The notes beneath the pieces were generated by a model, which did not search any database, was not told the origin of the DNA, and worked only from the letters and a program-made list of their open reading frames with translations. Of a stretch of 20,177 nucleotides of DNA, positions 7,505-14,680 are shown one piece after another (positions within the stretch are counted from its first letter, which is position 1; the number at the start of each line of letters is the position of its first letter). The DNA lies in the IMG/VR virus record IMGVR_UViG_3300010885_050112, positions 1-20,177 of that record. One strand, 5' to 3'. This DNA comes from a virus. The position numbers and the translations under genes are program-made.

Positions 7505-9364
7505 ATGAAATCAGCCGTATTATTAGATAAGATAATTCGTGAAGAACTTGTTAAAGTTCGTGAAGAACAGTTAACGGAATTTATCGCAGCATCTAAAGTT
7601 AATAAAAACTTTAAACCAGAAGATCAAGAGCCGTGGAATACTCCGGCTGAAGCTGCGTTAAAAGAATTAGGCGCACAACCATTTGATAATGGAATTAATC
7701 CGGATGGATATGAAATAACATTTAAAATGTATGGAACTGGTGCCGGTGACAGACTTTGGTTCTATGATAACGGTGACGTAATTAGTACCAACAATGCAAA
7801 GATAATTGGATATCATTTAAACGATAAAGGAGTTTTAGAACTTTGGAGTGAACCATGGTCCAAAGAAAAATTACCAGACAACACATATTGGAAAATTGGT
7901 GATTTGAAACGCGTTGGTAACAACGTAACATTGATTGAAACTGAAGAAAATAAACGACGTCGTGGAGTTAAACCAAAAGCGGCAGAAGAACATCCATTAC
8001 TAGATAAAATACAATTTGGATTAGACATTGCAGGAATGTTTCCGATTGTTGGTGATATTTTAGATGTTGTAAATGCCGGAATATCATTATTCAGAATTTA
8101 TTATTTCAAAGAAGATACTTGGCAACGTTGGTTAGATTTCTTTTTATCTATAATAGCAGTTATACCGTTTGTAGGTAGTGCTGCAAAAGCATCCATCAAA
8201 GCAGCATTGAGTGCAGTTGATGGAGCTAAATTCTTAAAACTATTTAAACGTGCTGGCGATAGTGCAGATGGTGCTAAAGAATTATGGGCTGCGTTAAAGG
8301 CAGATGGCGTTTTCACAGAAAAAACCATGAAAGAATTTGCTAATGGTGCAGATGAAATTGTTAATAAAATGAAAACATCTTACAAGGATATCGAAAAATA
8401 TCCATATGGAGATGAATTAGTAGGATATCTTAAAAAATTAGAAGATTTCTTCCAAAAACAAAAATTTGCTATTAATGATTTAGAAGGAGCGGTAAAACGT
8501 GCCGATGATTTAACTGCATTGAAACAAATGCCAGATGTAGTTAAAAATGCATCATTCTTGAAACGTTTTGGAAATAACATAACATTTCAACTAGTTCCTA
8601 AATTGAAACAACTTCCATGGTTCCCCGCTAAAAAATTGCAAGCTCTCGCAGTTGGTATTGAGAAACGATTCGTTAAACAAGCATCGGATCCAGGAAAATT
8701 AACTGTTATGATGAAATTTGACACTAGCAGACATTTCTTGAATCAAGCAGATGGATTATTCAAAAGTCGTTTAAAGAAAATGGATCCGGCTGAATTACAA
8801 TTGTTACAACGACGAATTCCAGGATTGAAAAACACAAGTTTTGATTTAGCTAAATTGAGTACACAAAAACTTGCACAATTTTGGAAAACTATAAAACGAT
8901 TAGATCCAAAGTTATATGATGCAGTAGCGAATGATATCGTAACGACATCTATGAAAAGTGGAAATAATGCAATGTTTACTTTGTTTAAAAACAATGAATT
9001 GGAAAATTTGAAAACACTGATGAGTAAAGATATGATACCGGGTGTTAAAGGCGGAAAAGATTGGATTAAAAGTTTCGATGTATCATTCCGAAAAAATGCT
9101 GATCTGATTTGGAATGAAATTCAAGATGCATCAGAATCATTTGGAATCAAAGATAAAGATGAACTTAATGGAATTGTATGGCCAGTAATTACTGCAGGTG
9201 TTGCAAGTTATATGCCTGGAGTTTACAATGCTGGTTTGTCTTCAAGAGACTTTCTAAAAAAATTGAAAGGTACTCCGGAAGTACAAGCCGCATCAAGCAT
9301 AATTGCTCCAGAAGAACTTACTACATATGATGTTTCTAAACAAGGTGGTGGCGAATACAAATGA
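7505..9364 (+). CDS. 619-aa phage protein with pre-toxin-like membrane module
   Basis: I do not recognise the full protein. Residues 1-160 include an N-terminal helix and a beta-rich section (65-145). Residues 168-230 hold two hydrophobic, glycine-containing stretches, LDIAGMFPIVGDILDVVNAG and DFFLSIIAVIPFVGSAAK, separated by a charged loop. This 'PxVGDxxDxxNA ... D..LS..A..PxvGs..K' pattern is like the pre-toxin (PT-TG type) modules of polymorphic toxins and can insert in membranes. The remaining 390 residues are helical and Lys-rich. It is led by an ATATTTATA motif and overlaps the next gene by ATGA (9361-9364). A virion or ejected protein that crosses the membrane is plausible; no toxin domain is identified. 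Confidence 0.7.
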   Translation: MKSAVLLDKIIREELVKVREEQLTEFIAASKVNKNFKPEDQEPWNTPAEAALKELGAQPFDNGINPDGYEITFKMYGTGAGDRLWFYDNGDVISTNNAKIIGYHLNDKGVLELWSEPWSKEKLPDNTYWKIGDLKRVGNNVTLIETEENKRRRGVKPKAAEEHPLLDKIQFGLDIAGMFPIVGDILDVVNAGISLFRIYYFKEDTWQRWLDFFLSIIAVIPFVGSAAKASIKAALSAVDGAKFLKLFKRAGDSADGAKELWAALKADGVFTEKTMKEFANGADEIVNKMKTSYKDIEKYPYGDELVGYLKKLEDFFQKQKFAINDLEGAVKRADDLTALKQMPDVVKNASFLKRFGNNITFQLVPKLKQLPWFPAKKLQALAVGIEKRFVKQASDPGKLTVMMKFDTSRHFLNQADGLFKSRLKKMDPAELQLLQRRIPGLKNTSFDLAKLSTQKLAQFWKTIKRLDPKLYDAVANDIVTTSMKSGNNAMFTLFKNNELENLKTLMSKDMIPGVKGGKDWIKSFDVSFRKNADLIWNEIQDASESFGIKDKDELNGIVWPVITAGVASYMPGVYNAGLSSRDFLKKLKGTPEVQAASSIIAPEELTTYDVSKQGGGEYK

Positions 9365-10716
9365 TAACGGAATACGAAACACACGGCACACTTAATCTAA
9401 AGCTTTGGAAAGACGGAGAACTTCGTCCCAAGCTTCGCATCGGTTTCATGAAAATTGCGAAAGCATTTTTTGATTTCTTGGAAGTTGATACGGATATATT
9501 GGATGTAATTATTATTGGTAGCAATGCAAATTACAATTATACAGAACATAGTGATATTGATTTGCACGTAGTAATCAACTATGCAGCAGTAGGAGACAAT
9601 CAATTACTTGTTAGCAATTACATGCACGCCAAAAAAAGCATATGGAATGTAAATTATCCATTAACATACAAGGGTATGAACATTGAATTGTATGCACAAG
9701 ATTCAAACGAAGTATTAGGTTCAACTATAGGCGTATATTCACTGCTTCATGGCAAATGGATTAATCGTCCTAGTTCGGATGTAATATCCATAGACGATGC
9801 TGCAATACAACAAAAGGCAGATCCATATGAATATGAAATTGATTCAATCAAAGAATCAGACCCGCACGCGGAACAAAAAATTAAAAACATCATACAACGG
9901 CTTCGTCATTTAAGACAAACAGGTTTAGAAGCAGAAGGCGAGTATTCATTGGAGAATATGGCATATAAACACCTTCGTAATAAAGGTTATATCGAACGTT
10001 TAAAACGTCTTGAACAAAAAATAGTAAGAGGTCGCCTCGCAGTAGAACAACAAGTAAATGAACTCAACGTGCCGGAATTTGCAAATAAAACCAAAGAACA
10101 AGTAAAACGGTTTGTTAGTGCAATGCGCAATGAGACTGATGAGACTAAACACGCAATGGCAATGCTTCTTCAACACCTTAACGGGGAGAAACTATCTCCA
10201 GAAGAATGGCGTTGGGTTCGCAATCAAATGAAAGATGTTCTCAAATTGATTGGACTTACAACAATGGCTGTTGCACCGGGTGGCAGCTTATTAGCAATAT
10301 TAGTAAAAGCATTGAAAGTGGATAAACATATTTTACCGTCATCATTTCAGAAAAAAGATGATGCGGAAGTTACGGAAGCGTTGTTGAAACATGTACGCAA
10401 AGAAAAACTGCTTGATGAAGCGGCATGGGACAACATCATACAAAAAACGGGTGCAGTAGTAGATCCAAGAGGACAATGGGATCATCCAGGACGATGCACA
10501 ATGATACCAACTGAAGATGGTAGCATCACAATGCAAAACGTTCCACATCCAGTAACGGGTATTGATAATACAGGTCATATGATACTAATGCAACCAGAAC
10601 AAGATTACAAGTTTCCAGGTTTGCAAGTATTTGAAATACCACATACAGCACAATGGCAAACTATGGCAATGCAACTTCAAAATTCACTTCGTAACGGGAC
10701 AATGTATGCAAAGTAG
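9361..10716 (+). CDS. Nucleotidyltransferase-LETM1-like fusion protein
   Basis: This 451-aa protein has three parts. Residues 30-135 form a Pol-beta-type nucleotidyltransferase: GSN at 53-55, SDIDLHVV with Asp65 and Asp67, and a likely third acidic residue in NIEL (Glu109). Residues about 250-330 resemble a LETM1-type domain: KLSPEEWRWVRNQMKDVLKLIG, APGGSLLAILVKAL and ILPSSF. Residues 355-451 form a Pro/Gly/His-rich domain without a name I can give (WDHPGRC, PHPVTGIDNTGH, DYKFPG). The catalytic residues look intact, so transfer of a nucleotide to a protein, RNA or small molecule is possible. It is coupled by ATGA overlap to the 619-aa gene, and its last codons overlap the next small gene. Confidence 0.75.
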   Translation: MITEYETHGTLNLKLWKDGELRPKLRIGFMKIAKAFFDFLEVDTDILDVIIIGSNANYNYTEHSDIDLHVVINYAAVGDNQLLVSNYMHAKKSIWNVNYPLTYKGMNIELYAQDSNEVLGSTIGVYSLLHGKWINRPSSDVISIDDAAIQQKADPYEYEIDSIKESDPHAEQKIKNIIQRLRHLRQTGLEAEGEYSLENMAYKHLRNKGYIERLKRLEQKIVRGRLAVEQQVNELNVPEFANKTKEQVKRFVSAMRNETDETKHAMAMLLQHLNGEKLSPEEWRWVRNQMKDVLKLIGLTTMAVAPGGSLLAILVKALKVDKHILPSSFQKKDDAEVTEALLKHVRKEKLLDEAAWDNIIQKTGAVVDPRGQWDHPGRCTMIPTEDGSITMQNVPHPVTGIDNTGHMILMQPEQDYKFPGLQVFEIPHTAQWQTMAMQLQNSLRNGTMYAK

Positions 10717-10900
10717 AGGTTTAGGCGATGATATTGCAAAAATAACTCGTGCAACTGGTTTAGACCAACTTGCCAAAAAGATTGCACAATTGTTAGATGA
10801 AGATTGCGGTTGTGATGACCGTCAAACATGGCTAAACGAACAAACAAAAGATTGGCCTGTATACAAAAAAAGGAATAGCGATGAAAAAAAGAATCAATGA
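10706..10900 (+). CDS. Small Cys-containing phage protein (RGLGDDIAKIT type)
   Basis: This 64-aa protein begins MQSRGLGDDIAKITRATGLD and contains CGC at residues 34-36, then DDRQTWLNE. Short proteins with 'GLGD.(I/V)AKITKATG(I/L)D ... DCGC..R...LN' are widespread in tailed phages, but I know of no settled function. ATG 10706 is chosen over an in-frame ATG at 10631 because it gives just this core and a short 11-base overlap with the upstream gene. Its end overlaps the next ATG (10881) by 20 bases. Confidence 0.72.
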   Translation: MQSRGLGDDIAKITRATGLDQLAKKIAQLLDEDCGCDDRQTWLNEQTKDWPVYKKRNSDEKKNQ

Positions 10901-11351
10901 ATGTGACTGCGGTTGTGGAAGTGTTGGTAAATGCGACCAAGAAAGTGGACATTACATGTTTATGAGCAATTTAAAAACAATGCGTAATCATATTGATGCA
11001 ATGCTTCAATTGAGTCCTGAACAAGTTCAACAAATTCTAGCAAATGGACATGATTGGGCAGCAGATCATATTGCAACATCTAAAGACGATGTAGAAGAAG
11101 TTGCAGGATTTCTTGCAAATGCGATGGGTAACGATGTTGATATGGAATACAATTCACAGAAACCACATTTCGTTCCGGTATCATTCAACAATCATGACGA
11201 GATGAAAAACTTTGTACGGGAAATTATCCGCAAAGTAAAAGATGGATATCGTTTATACAGTCACAAAGGCAAAAACTTAGGAACATTTGATACTAAAGCA
11301 GGTGCTGAAAAACACGAACGAGAAGTACAATACTTTAAACATAAAAAATAA
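10881..11351 (+). CDS. 156-aa protein with Cys-rich N-terminus, unknown function
   Basis: The N-terminus carries a compact cysteine cluster, CDCGCGSVGKC (residues 8-18), that could bind a metal. The middle is helical (SNLKTMRNHIDAMLQLSPEQ and following). The C-terminus, GYRLYSHKGKNLGTFDTKAGAEKHEREVQYFKHKK in parts, resembles a short basic tail seen in many T4-like phage proteins ('LYS.KGK.LG.F.TK..A..RE.QV.YFK'). The start is supported by the AAAAAAAGGAATAG site. Stop and next start overlap (TAATG at 11349-11353). It may be a structural or head-associated protein, but this is only suggested by context. Confidence 0.65.
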   Translation: MKKRINECDCGCGSVGKCDQESGHYMFMSNLKTMRNHIDAMLQLSPEQVQQILANGHDWAADHIATSKDDVEEVAGFLANAMGNDVDMEYNSQKPHFVPVSFNNHDEMKNFVREIIRKVKDGYRLYSHKGKNLGTFDTKAGAEKHEREVQYFKHKK

Positions 11352-11989
11352 TGTCATATCTAAACTGTAATATTCCAACCATTACATGTTATATTCGCAA
11401 CGAGTTTTTGTTCAATCATGAAAAAGGACATGGAGAATATACCGCAGCTGATGTACATAGTGTAGCATCCATACAAAAAAGAACACCTTTATTTGAAGCA
11501 TTTTTAGAAAATGGGGTAAATTGGACACGTAGACCAATTCACGCATTTGCTTGGCGTAAAGATGCGGAACGATTACCATTAACGGAACATGTATATTGGG
11601 ACTGTTTTTCTTCATACATCGATGTGCAAGTACGAGAACGATTAGCCGGATTGAGAGCTGATTTGATTTCGATAACCAACAAGAAACGACAAGGCACGTA
11701 CATGTTTACATTGGATTGGTCACATGAAAATCGCAACATGTTAGACACCAATTTTTCAGAAACTCCAGAACATAAATGCGGACATGTATTTAAAATGGAT
11801 AATGGAAACTATTTCATTTATCCAAATAACAGAATCATATGGACGGATACTGCTTGGACGTTTAATCGCATAGATAAGAATCCAGGTTATCGAATTGATA
11901 TGAACATATACAGCGTGGAAAACAAAGGAGAGTTTGAAACCGATTATTCGTATATGACCGAATTCACGCAAGATAAAACTAACAAATGA
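11351..11989 (+). CDS. Conserved-looking phage protein of unknown function
   Basis: This 212-aa soluble protein is rich in aromatic residues (many Trp, Tyr and Phe). It starts MSYLNCNIPTITCYIRNEF, and has a GHGEY segment (27-31) and later a HKCGHVF segment near residue 140. I see no catalytic motif that I can name, and no membrane helix or signal peptide. It starts in a TAATG overlap with the Cys-rich protein gene and ends in the TGA that forms part of the next ATATTTATT motif. Coupling suggests it is made together with its neighbours. Confidence 0.65.
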   Translation: MSYLNCNIPTITCYIRNEFLFNHEKGHGEYTAADVHSVASIQKRTPLFEAFLENGVNWTRRPIHAFAWRKDAERLPLTEHVYWDCFSSYIDVQVRERLAGLRADLISITNKKRQGTYMFTLDWSHENRNMLDTNFSETPEHKCGHVFKMDNGNYFIYPNNRIIWTDTAWTFNRIDKNPGYRIDMNIYSVENKGEFETDYSYMTEFTQDKTNK

Positions 11990-11997
11990 TATTTATT
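11989..11997 (+). promoter_or_regulatory. ATATTTATT motif at a gene junction
   Basis: The motif overlaps the TGA of the previous gene and is part of an 18-base string, TGATATTTATTAATATGA, that recurs exactly at 13914-13931. The ATG inside the repeat (12001) is the likely start of the next gene. Confidence 0.4.
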
Positions 11998-12000
11998 AAT

Positions 12001-12330
12001 ATGAAACTAAAGAATTTACTTTTTGAATCAAAAGACAAACCAGAAACTTTTGAATCGTTTGCAGATACTCGAGAAGCGGGTGCTGAAAAGATTGTAGATA
12101 ATGCAAAAAAGAAAGGTGGGCTAGCTTTGCTTACTTGGCATCATTTCAAAGTTAAATTGCCTTATTACAAACGTGCAGCTGCAGGTAAATTCAATTTAGA
12201 AGAAGCGCAACGCGAATTTGATGCAACATACAAAAAGATATCAACGTCAATGTCTCAAATTGAATTTCAAAGAGAAGTAGGACGATTAGAAGTACTAGGC
12301 GAATTGATTATTCGCGAAAAGAAAAAATAA
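12001..12330 (+). CDS. 109-aa protein with capsid-targeting-like N-terminus
   Basis: The start at 12001 is preferred over ATG 11986 because the stretch between them is the shared regulatory string. The protein begins MKLKNLLFESK. A short N-terminal leader ending in hydrophobic-x-Glu resembles the capsid-targeting sequences of T4 internal proteins, which are cut by the prohead protease after (I/L)xE. The rest is helical and basic (DNAKKKGGLALLTWHHFKVK, then a Lys/Glu-rich C-terminus). Internal head protein is a hypothesis. A sigma70-like promoter follows immediately. Confidence 0.62.
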   Translation: MKLKNLLFESKDKPETFESFADTREAGAEKIVDNAKKKGGLALLTWHHFKVKLPYYKRAAAGKFNLEEAQREFDATYKKISTSMSQIEFQREVGRLEVLGELIIREKKK

Positions 12331-12331
12331 C

Positions 12332-12360
12332 TTGGATAACATCCAACAATTTCTTATAAT
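12332..12360 (+). promoter_or_regulatory. Sigma70-like promoter (TTGGAT-N17-TATAAT), near-leaderless
   Basis: TTGGAT is at 12332-12337 and TATAAT at 12355-12360, with a 17-base spacer. ATG 12366 comes 5 bases after the -10, so the transcript would have almost no leader. TTGGAT-AAC-ATCCAA (12332-12346) is a perfect palindrome over the -35 and could be an operator. It has the same architecture as 7093-7121. Confidence 0.75.
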
Positions 12361-12365
12361 ATGTT

Positions 12366-12563
12366 ATGGAAGAGAACTTTATTAATAAGTTATTGATTAA
12401 TTCTATCAATCATATGAAAACAGGCAACTGGGAATGGCCATCCACATGGGACTTGGCTCGTAGAAAACAATTCCTGGAATCTTGTATGCAATATGCTGAA
12501 AAAAATGAGTTTTACGAACAATGCGCAATTATCAGAGATGTCCAAAAAACAATCAGTGAATAA
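12366..12563 (+). CDS. Small UVR-motif-like protein
   Basis: This 65-aa helical protein ends in LESCMQYAEKNEFYEQCAIIRDVQKTI (read in parts), which fits the UVR motif (L...A...E.YE.AA.lRD.i..l) of UvrB, UvrC, McsA and ClpC-type proteins. The N-terminal half has NWEWPSTWDL. UVR motifs mediate protein contacts. The gene overlaps the ClpS-like gene by 26 bases, which suggests a joint role in Clp proteolysis, although a role with Uvr proteins cannot be excluded. Start ATG 12366 has the GTTATG context and sits just behind a strong promoter. Confidence 0.65.
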   Translation: MEENFINKLLINSINHMKTGNWEWPSTWDLARRKQFLESCMQYAEKNEFYEQCAIIRDVQKTISE

Positions 12564-12813
12564 ACGGGGTCAATGGGAAGTAATCCTATTGAATGATACG
12601 CACAATACATTTGAACATGTAATTACATGTCTCATGGATATTTGTGGACATAACTATCTACAAGCCGGCCAATGTGCTAACATAGTTCATACAGTAGGAC
12701 AATGTTCTGTGTATGTAGATTGTTTTGATGAAGTTTCAGATGTGCGGCAAGAATTGTATGAACAAGGTTTAAATGTAACTATGCAGAAACACAAGAAACA
12801 TGAGATGGGTTAG
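12538..12813 (+). CDS. clpS: ClpS-like Clp protease adaptor
   Basis: From ATG 12538 the protein has 91 aa and matches the ClpS core: WEVILLNDTHNTFEHV (13-28) aligns with the E. coli segment 'YKVILVNDDYTPMEFV', and NIVHTVGQCSVYV (48-60) aligns with 'AVHYQGKAICGV'. Asn19, Asp20 and His51 correspond to the N-degron-binding Asn34, Asp35 and His66. Asp36 is replaced by Thr. Known ClpS delivers N-end rule substrates to ClpAP or ClpCP; a phage copy could redirect host proteolysis. Upstream in-frame ATGs at 12493 and 12505 lie deep in the UVR-like gene, so 12538 is preferred. Family call is firm from pattern; function is inferred. Confidence 0.78.
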   Translation: MSKKQSVNKRGQWEVILLNDTHNTFEHVITCLMDICGHNYLQAGQCANIVHTVGQCSVYVDCFDEVSDVRQELYEQGLNVTMQKHKKHEMG

Positions 12814-12976
12814 AAACATACGAATCGGTTTGCTTCATGCAACATATCATCGCAACTTGAAACAGGCAGAGTTAGCACAACAACAACACAACATAGAAGC
12901 GTTTAAAAAACATGTATACAAAGCAGAAGATGCTTGGCGTAAATTAGTAGTTTTACAGGAAAAAAACAAAAAATAA
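12800..12976 (+). CDS. 58-aa basic helical protein
   Basis: ATG 12800 opens a frame to TAA 12974-12976 that encodes 58 residues starting MRWVRNIRIGLLHATYHRN. Residues about 18-58 are helical with heptad-like spacing (LKQAELAQQQHNIEAF, then KAEDAWRKLVVLQEK), suggesting a coiled coil. The start overlaps the ClpS-like gene end by 14 bases and the gap to the next gene is only 5 bases. It fills an otherwise unexplained 168-base gap in a genome with almost no gaps, which supports it as real. Function is unknown. Confidence 0.6.
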   Translation: MRWVRNIRIGLLHATYHRNLKQAELAQQQHNIEAFKKHVYKAEDAWRKLVVLQEKNKK

Positions 12977-12981
12977 GTTAT

Positions 12982-13368
12982 ATGGGTAAAAAGTCAGCAC
13001 ACACGGGAATATCTCCGAAGGATCGTTCCGCAATTTTAATGGACAAATTCATTGCAAAGAATGCAAGGAAAACAAAGGATCAACCAATCCTTCCAGGACG
13101 CAGAAAAGATCCAAACATCCCAATGGAAGTATGGCCATTGAAAGATCAAATTGAATATTGGGAAGCACGTACAGATACGGATCGATTTGACGAACAATAC
13201 GCAGCATATTCAACATGGTATGCGGAAATAAAAAGTATCTCAGGAATCTATCCACAAACATTCATCGACTTCACAAACAAATTGAAACCGGCGATGCTTG
13301 AAATGTGGGAGCAAAAAATGTTTCCTAAACAAGCAATGCGTGAATTAAGAAAATTAGGAGTTTTTTAA
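12982..13368 (+). CDS. 128-aa basic protein of unknown function
   Basis: The protein has a basic N-terminus (MGKKSAHTGISPKDRSAILMDKFIAKNARKTKDQ), then a Pro-rich stretch (PILPGRRKDPNIPMEVWPL) and a helical C-terminal half containing many Trp and Tyr residues. No family recognised. It starts in AAGTTATATG and its TAA overlaps the following ATG (TAATG at 13366-13370). The position before the HNH protein suggests nucleic-acid contact is possible, but nothing in the sequence proves it. Confidence 0.6.
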   Translation: MGKKSAHTGISPKDRSAILMDKFIAKNARKTKDQPILPGRRKDPNIPMEVWPLKDQIEYWEARTDTDRFDEQYAAYSTWYAEIKSISGIYPQTFIDFTNKLKPAMLEMWEQKMFPKQAMRELRKLGVF

Positions 13369-13916
13369 TGGCTGAATACAAGTACGTATATGGCAGAGGT
13401 CGAACATCGTTTGATTTACCAGAGTCTGATATTCGTTATGCAATAGAGAACACCAAATCTAATGCAGAAGCGGCCCGATTCCTTAAGGTATCATATCCAA
13501 CGTATCGACGTTATGCTAAAATGTATACGGATAGAGAAACAGGTAAAACATTGTTTGATTTGCATTTGAACCAAGCAGGTCATGGCATATCCAAAGATGT
13601 TATCAAAGCGGCGAGTGGTCCATACAACATCACCAACATACTTGAAGGCAAACATCCTAATTATCCAACATGGAAGCTACGCAATCGCTTGTTGGCTTTG
13701 GGCATAATGCAAGAAGAATGCGGATCGTGTGGATATGCGGAACGCAGAATAACTGATGATACAGTGCCATTGCTTTTGGATCATGTTGATGGAGATGAAA
13801 CCAATCATCGCATTGAAAATTTGCAAATGCTTTGTTTGAATTGTTATTATCAACAAACCGGCAATCCATTCAATCAAGACAAAGAAACGTTTTGGAATTA
13901 TAATTTGTTAGAGTGA
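13368..13916 (+). CDS. HNH-type protein with HTH domain, final His replaced by Tyr
   Basis: This 182-aa protein has an N-terminal helix-turn-helix-like part (SNAEAARFLKVSYPTYRRYAK, residues 31-51). The C-terminal half is a zinc-ribbon HNH: CGSC (Cys118, Cys121), LLLDHVDGDETNHRIENLQ (with His139 and Asn151) and CLNC (Cys156, Cys159). In the usual 'CPNCHSQT' ending the residue after the last Cys is His; here it is Tyr160. It may therefore be a weak or inactive nuclease or a DNA-binding protein. Such HTH-HNH proteins are common free-standing genes in T4-like phages. Coupled by TAATG to the upstream gene. Confidence 0.8.
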   Translation: MAEYKYVYGRGRTSFDLPESDIRYAIENTKSNAEAARFLKVSYPTYRRYAKMYTDRETGKTLFDLHLNQAGHGISKDVIKAASGPYNITNILEGKHPNYPTWKLRNRLLALGIMQEECGSCGYAERRITDDTVPLLLDHVDGDETNHRIENLQMLCLNCYYQQTGNPFNQDKETFWNYNLLE

Positions 13917-13924
13917 TATTTATT
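13916..13924 (+). promoter_or_regulatory. ATATTTATT motif, second copy of the 18-base junction repeat
   Basis: It begins in the TGA stop of the HNH gene. TGATATTTATTAATATGA at 13914-13931 is identical to the string at 11987-12004. In both cases the motif covers the stop of one gene and the start of the next. Confidence 0.4.
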
Positions 13925-13927
13925 AAT

Positions 13928-14680
13928 ATGATATCAATGAAACAATTAATAATTGAAGGGCGTTACGATAGCTTAGTTACTAAACTATCCAACAAGTTGC
14001 TGGAAGTTATCAAGAACAGTTATTCTGCAGTATCAGATCCTAAAGGTAAATTTGGAAAACAAAAAACATATTTCCGTAAAGGTGAAAAACTCACGTACAT
14101 CGAAACGGAAAAATATCGTCCTACATATTGGGAAGAAGTAAATGCACCTGATATTCCATTACAATTTTACTTGTCACTCAAAGTTCAATGGCAGGAAGGT
14201 TTGGGTACCATGATAACGGATGGTGGTGCATACAATGACAGCAAAAAAGTTACTAATGCCGAAGAACCACCGTTAATTGAATTTTTGTTTGAATTAGATC
14301 CAGAACAGTATCCAAACATATTGTCACGAGTTGCAATGGAACTACGAGACATACTTCGTCATGAAATTGAACATTTAACGCAGTCAGGTTGGAACATCAA
14401 CATGGCAAAGTATTTGCGAGGCGATGAAGCACGTAGAAATAAAATTAATGCCAGAGAATTACCAGTATACAAATACTACACGTTGCCAAAAGAAATTCCA
14501 GCAATGATACAAGGTTTGTATATGCGTGCCAAAAAATCAAAACAACCATTCAAAGATGTAGTAAATGCAAATTTGCAACGTGGTGTTGATAACGGCGTAA
14601 TATCAGCTGAGGATAAAGAAACAATAATCAAAACTTGGAGAAAGTATCTCCCTAAATTAGGTATTCAGCAGGAGTTGTAA
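13928..14680 (+). CDS. HExxH metallopeptidase-like phage protein
   Basis: This 250-aa protein contains LRDILRHEIEHLTQSGW, with HEIEH at residues 145-149, the zinc-binding HExxH signature of metallopeptidases. The N-terminus MISMKQLIIEGRYDSL looks like a T4-type capsid-targeting leader, being ten residues ending in IIE. The start at 13928 is taken by analogy with 12001, since both ATGs lie in the same repeat; 13937 and GTG 13913 are alternatives. A third zinc ligand is not clearly seen. It could be a protease packaged in the head or a structural protein that kept the motif. The stop overlaps the next ATG (TAATG). Confidence 0.65.
   Translation: MISMKQLIIEGRYDSLVTKLSNKLLEVIKNSYSAVSDPKGKFGKQKTYFRKGEKLTYIETEKYRPTYWEEVNAPDIPLQFYLSLKVQWQEGLGTMITDGGAYNDSKKVTNAEEPPLIEFLFELDPEQYPNILSRVAMELRDILRHEIEHLTQSGWNINMAKYLRGDEARRNKINARELPVYKYYTLPKEIPAMIQGLYMRAKKSKQPFKDVVNANLQRGVDNGVISAEDKETIIKTWRKYLPKLGIQQEL

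Noticed and set aside
9400-9435. Hairpin AAGCTTTGG ... CCCAAGCTT with inner GACG/CGTC at the start of the nucleotidyltransferase gene
   Set aside because: It lies inside conserved-looking coding sequence and has mismatches; no sign of a separate function beyond a possible mRNA fold.
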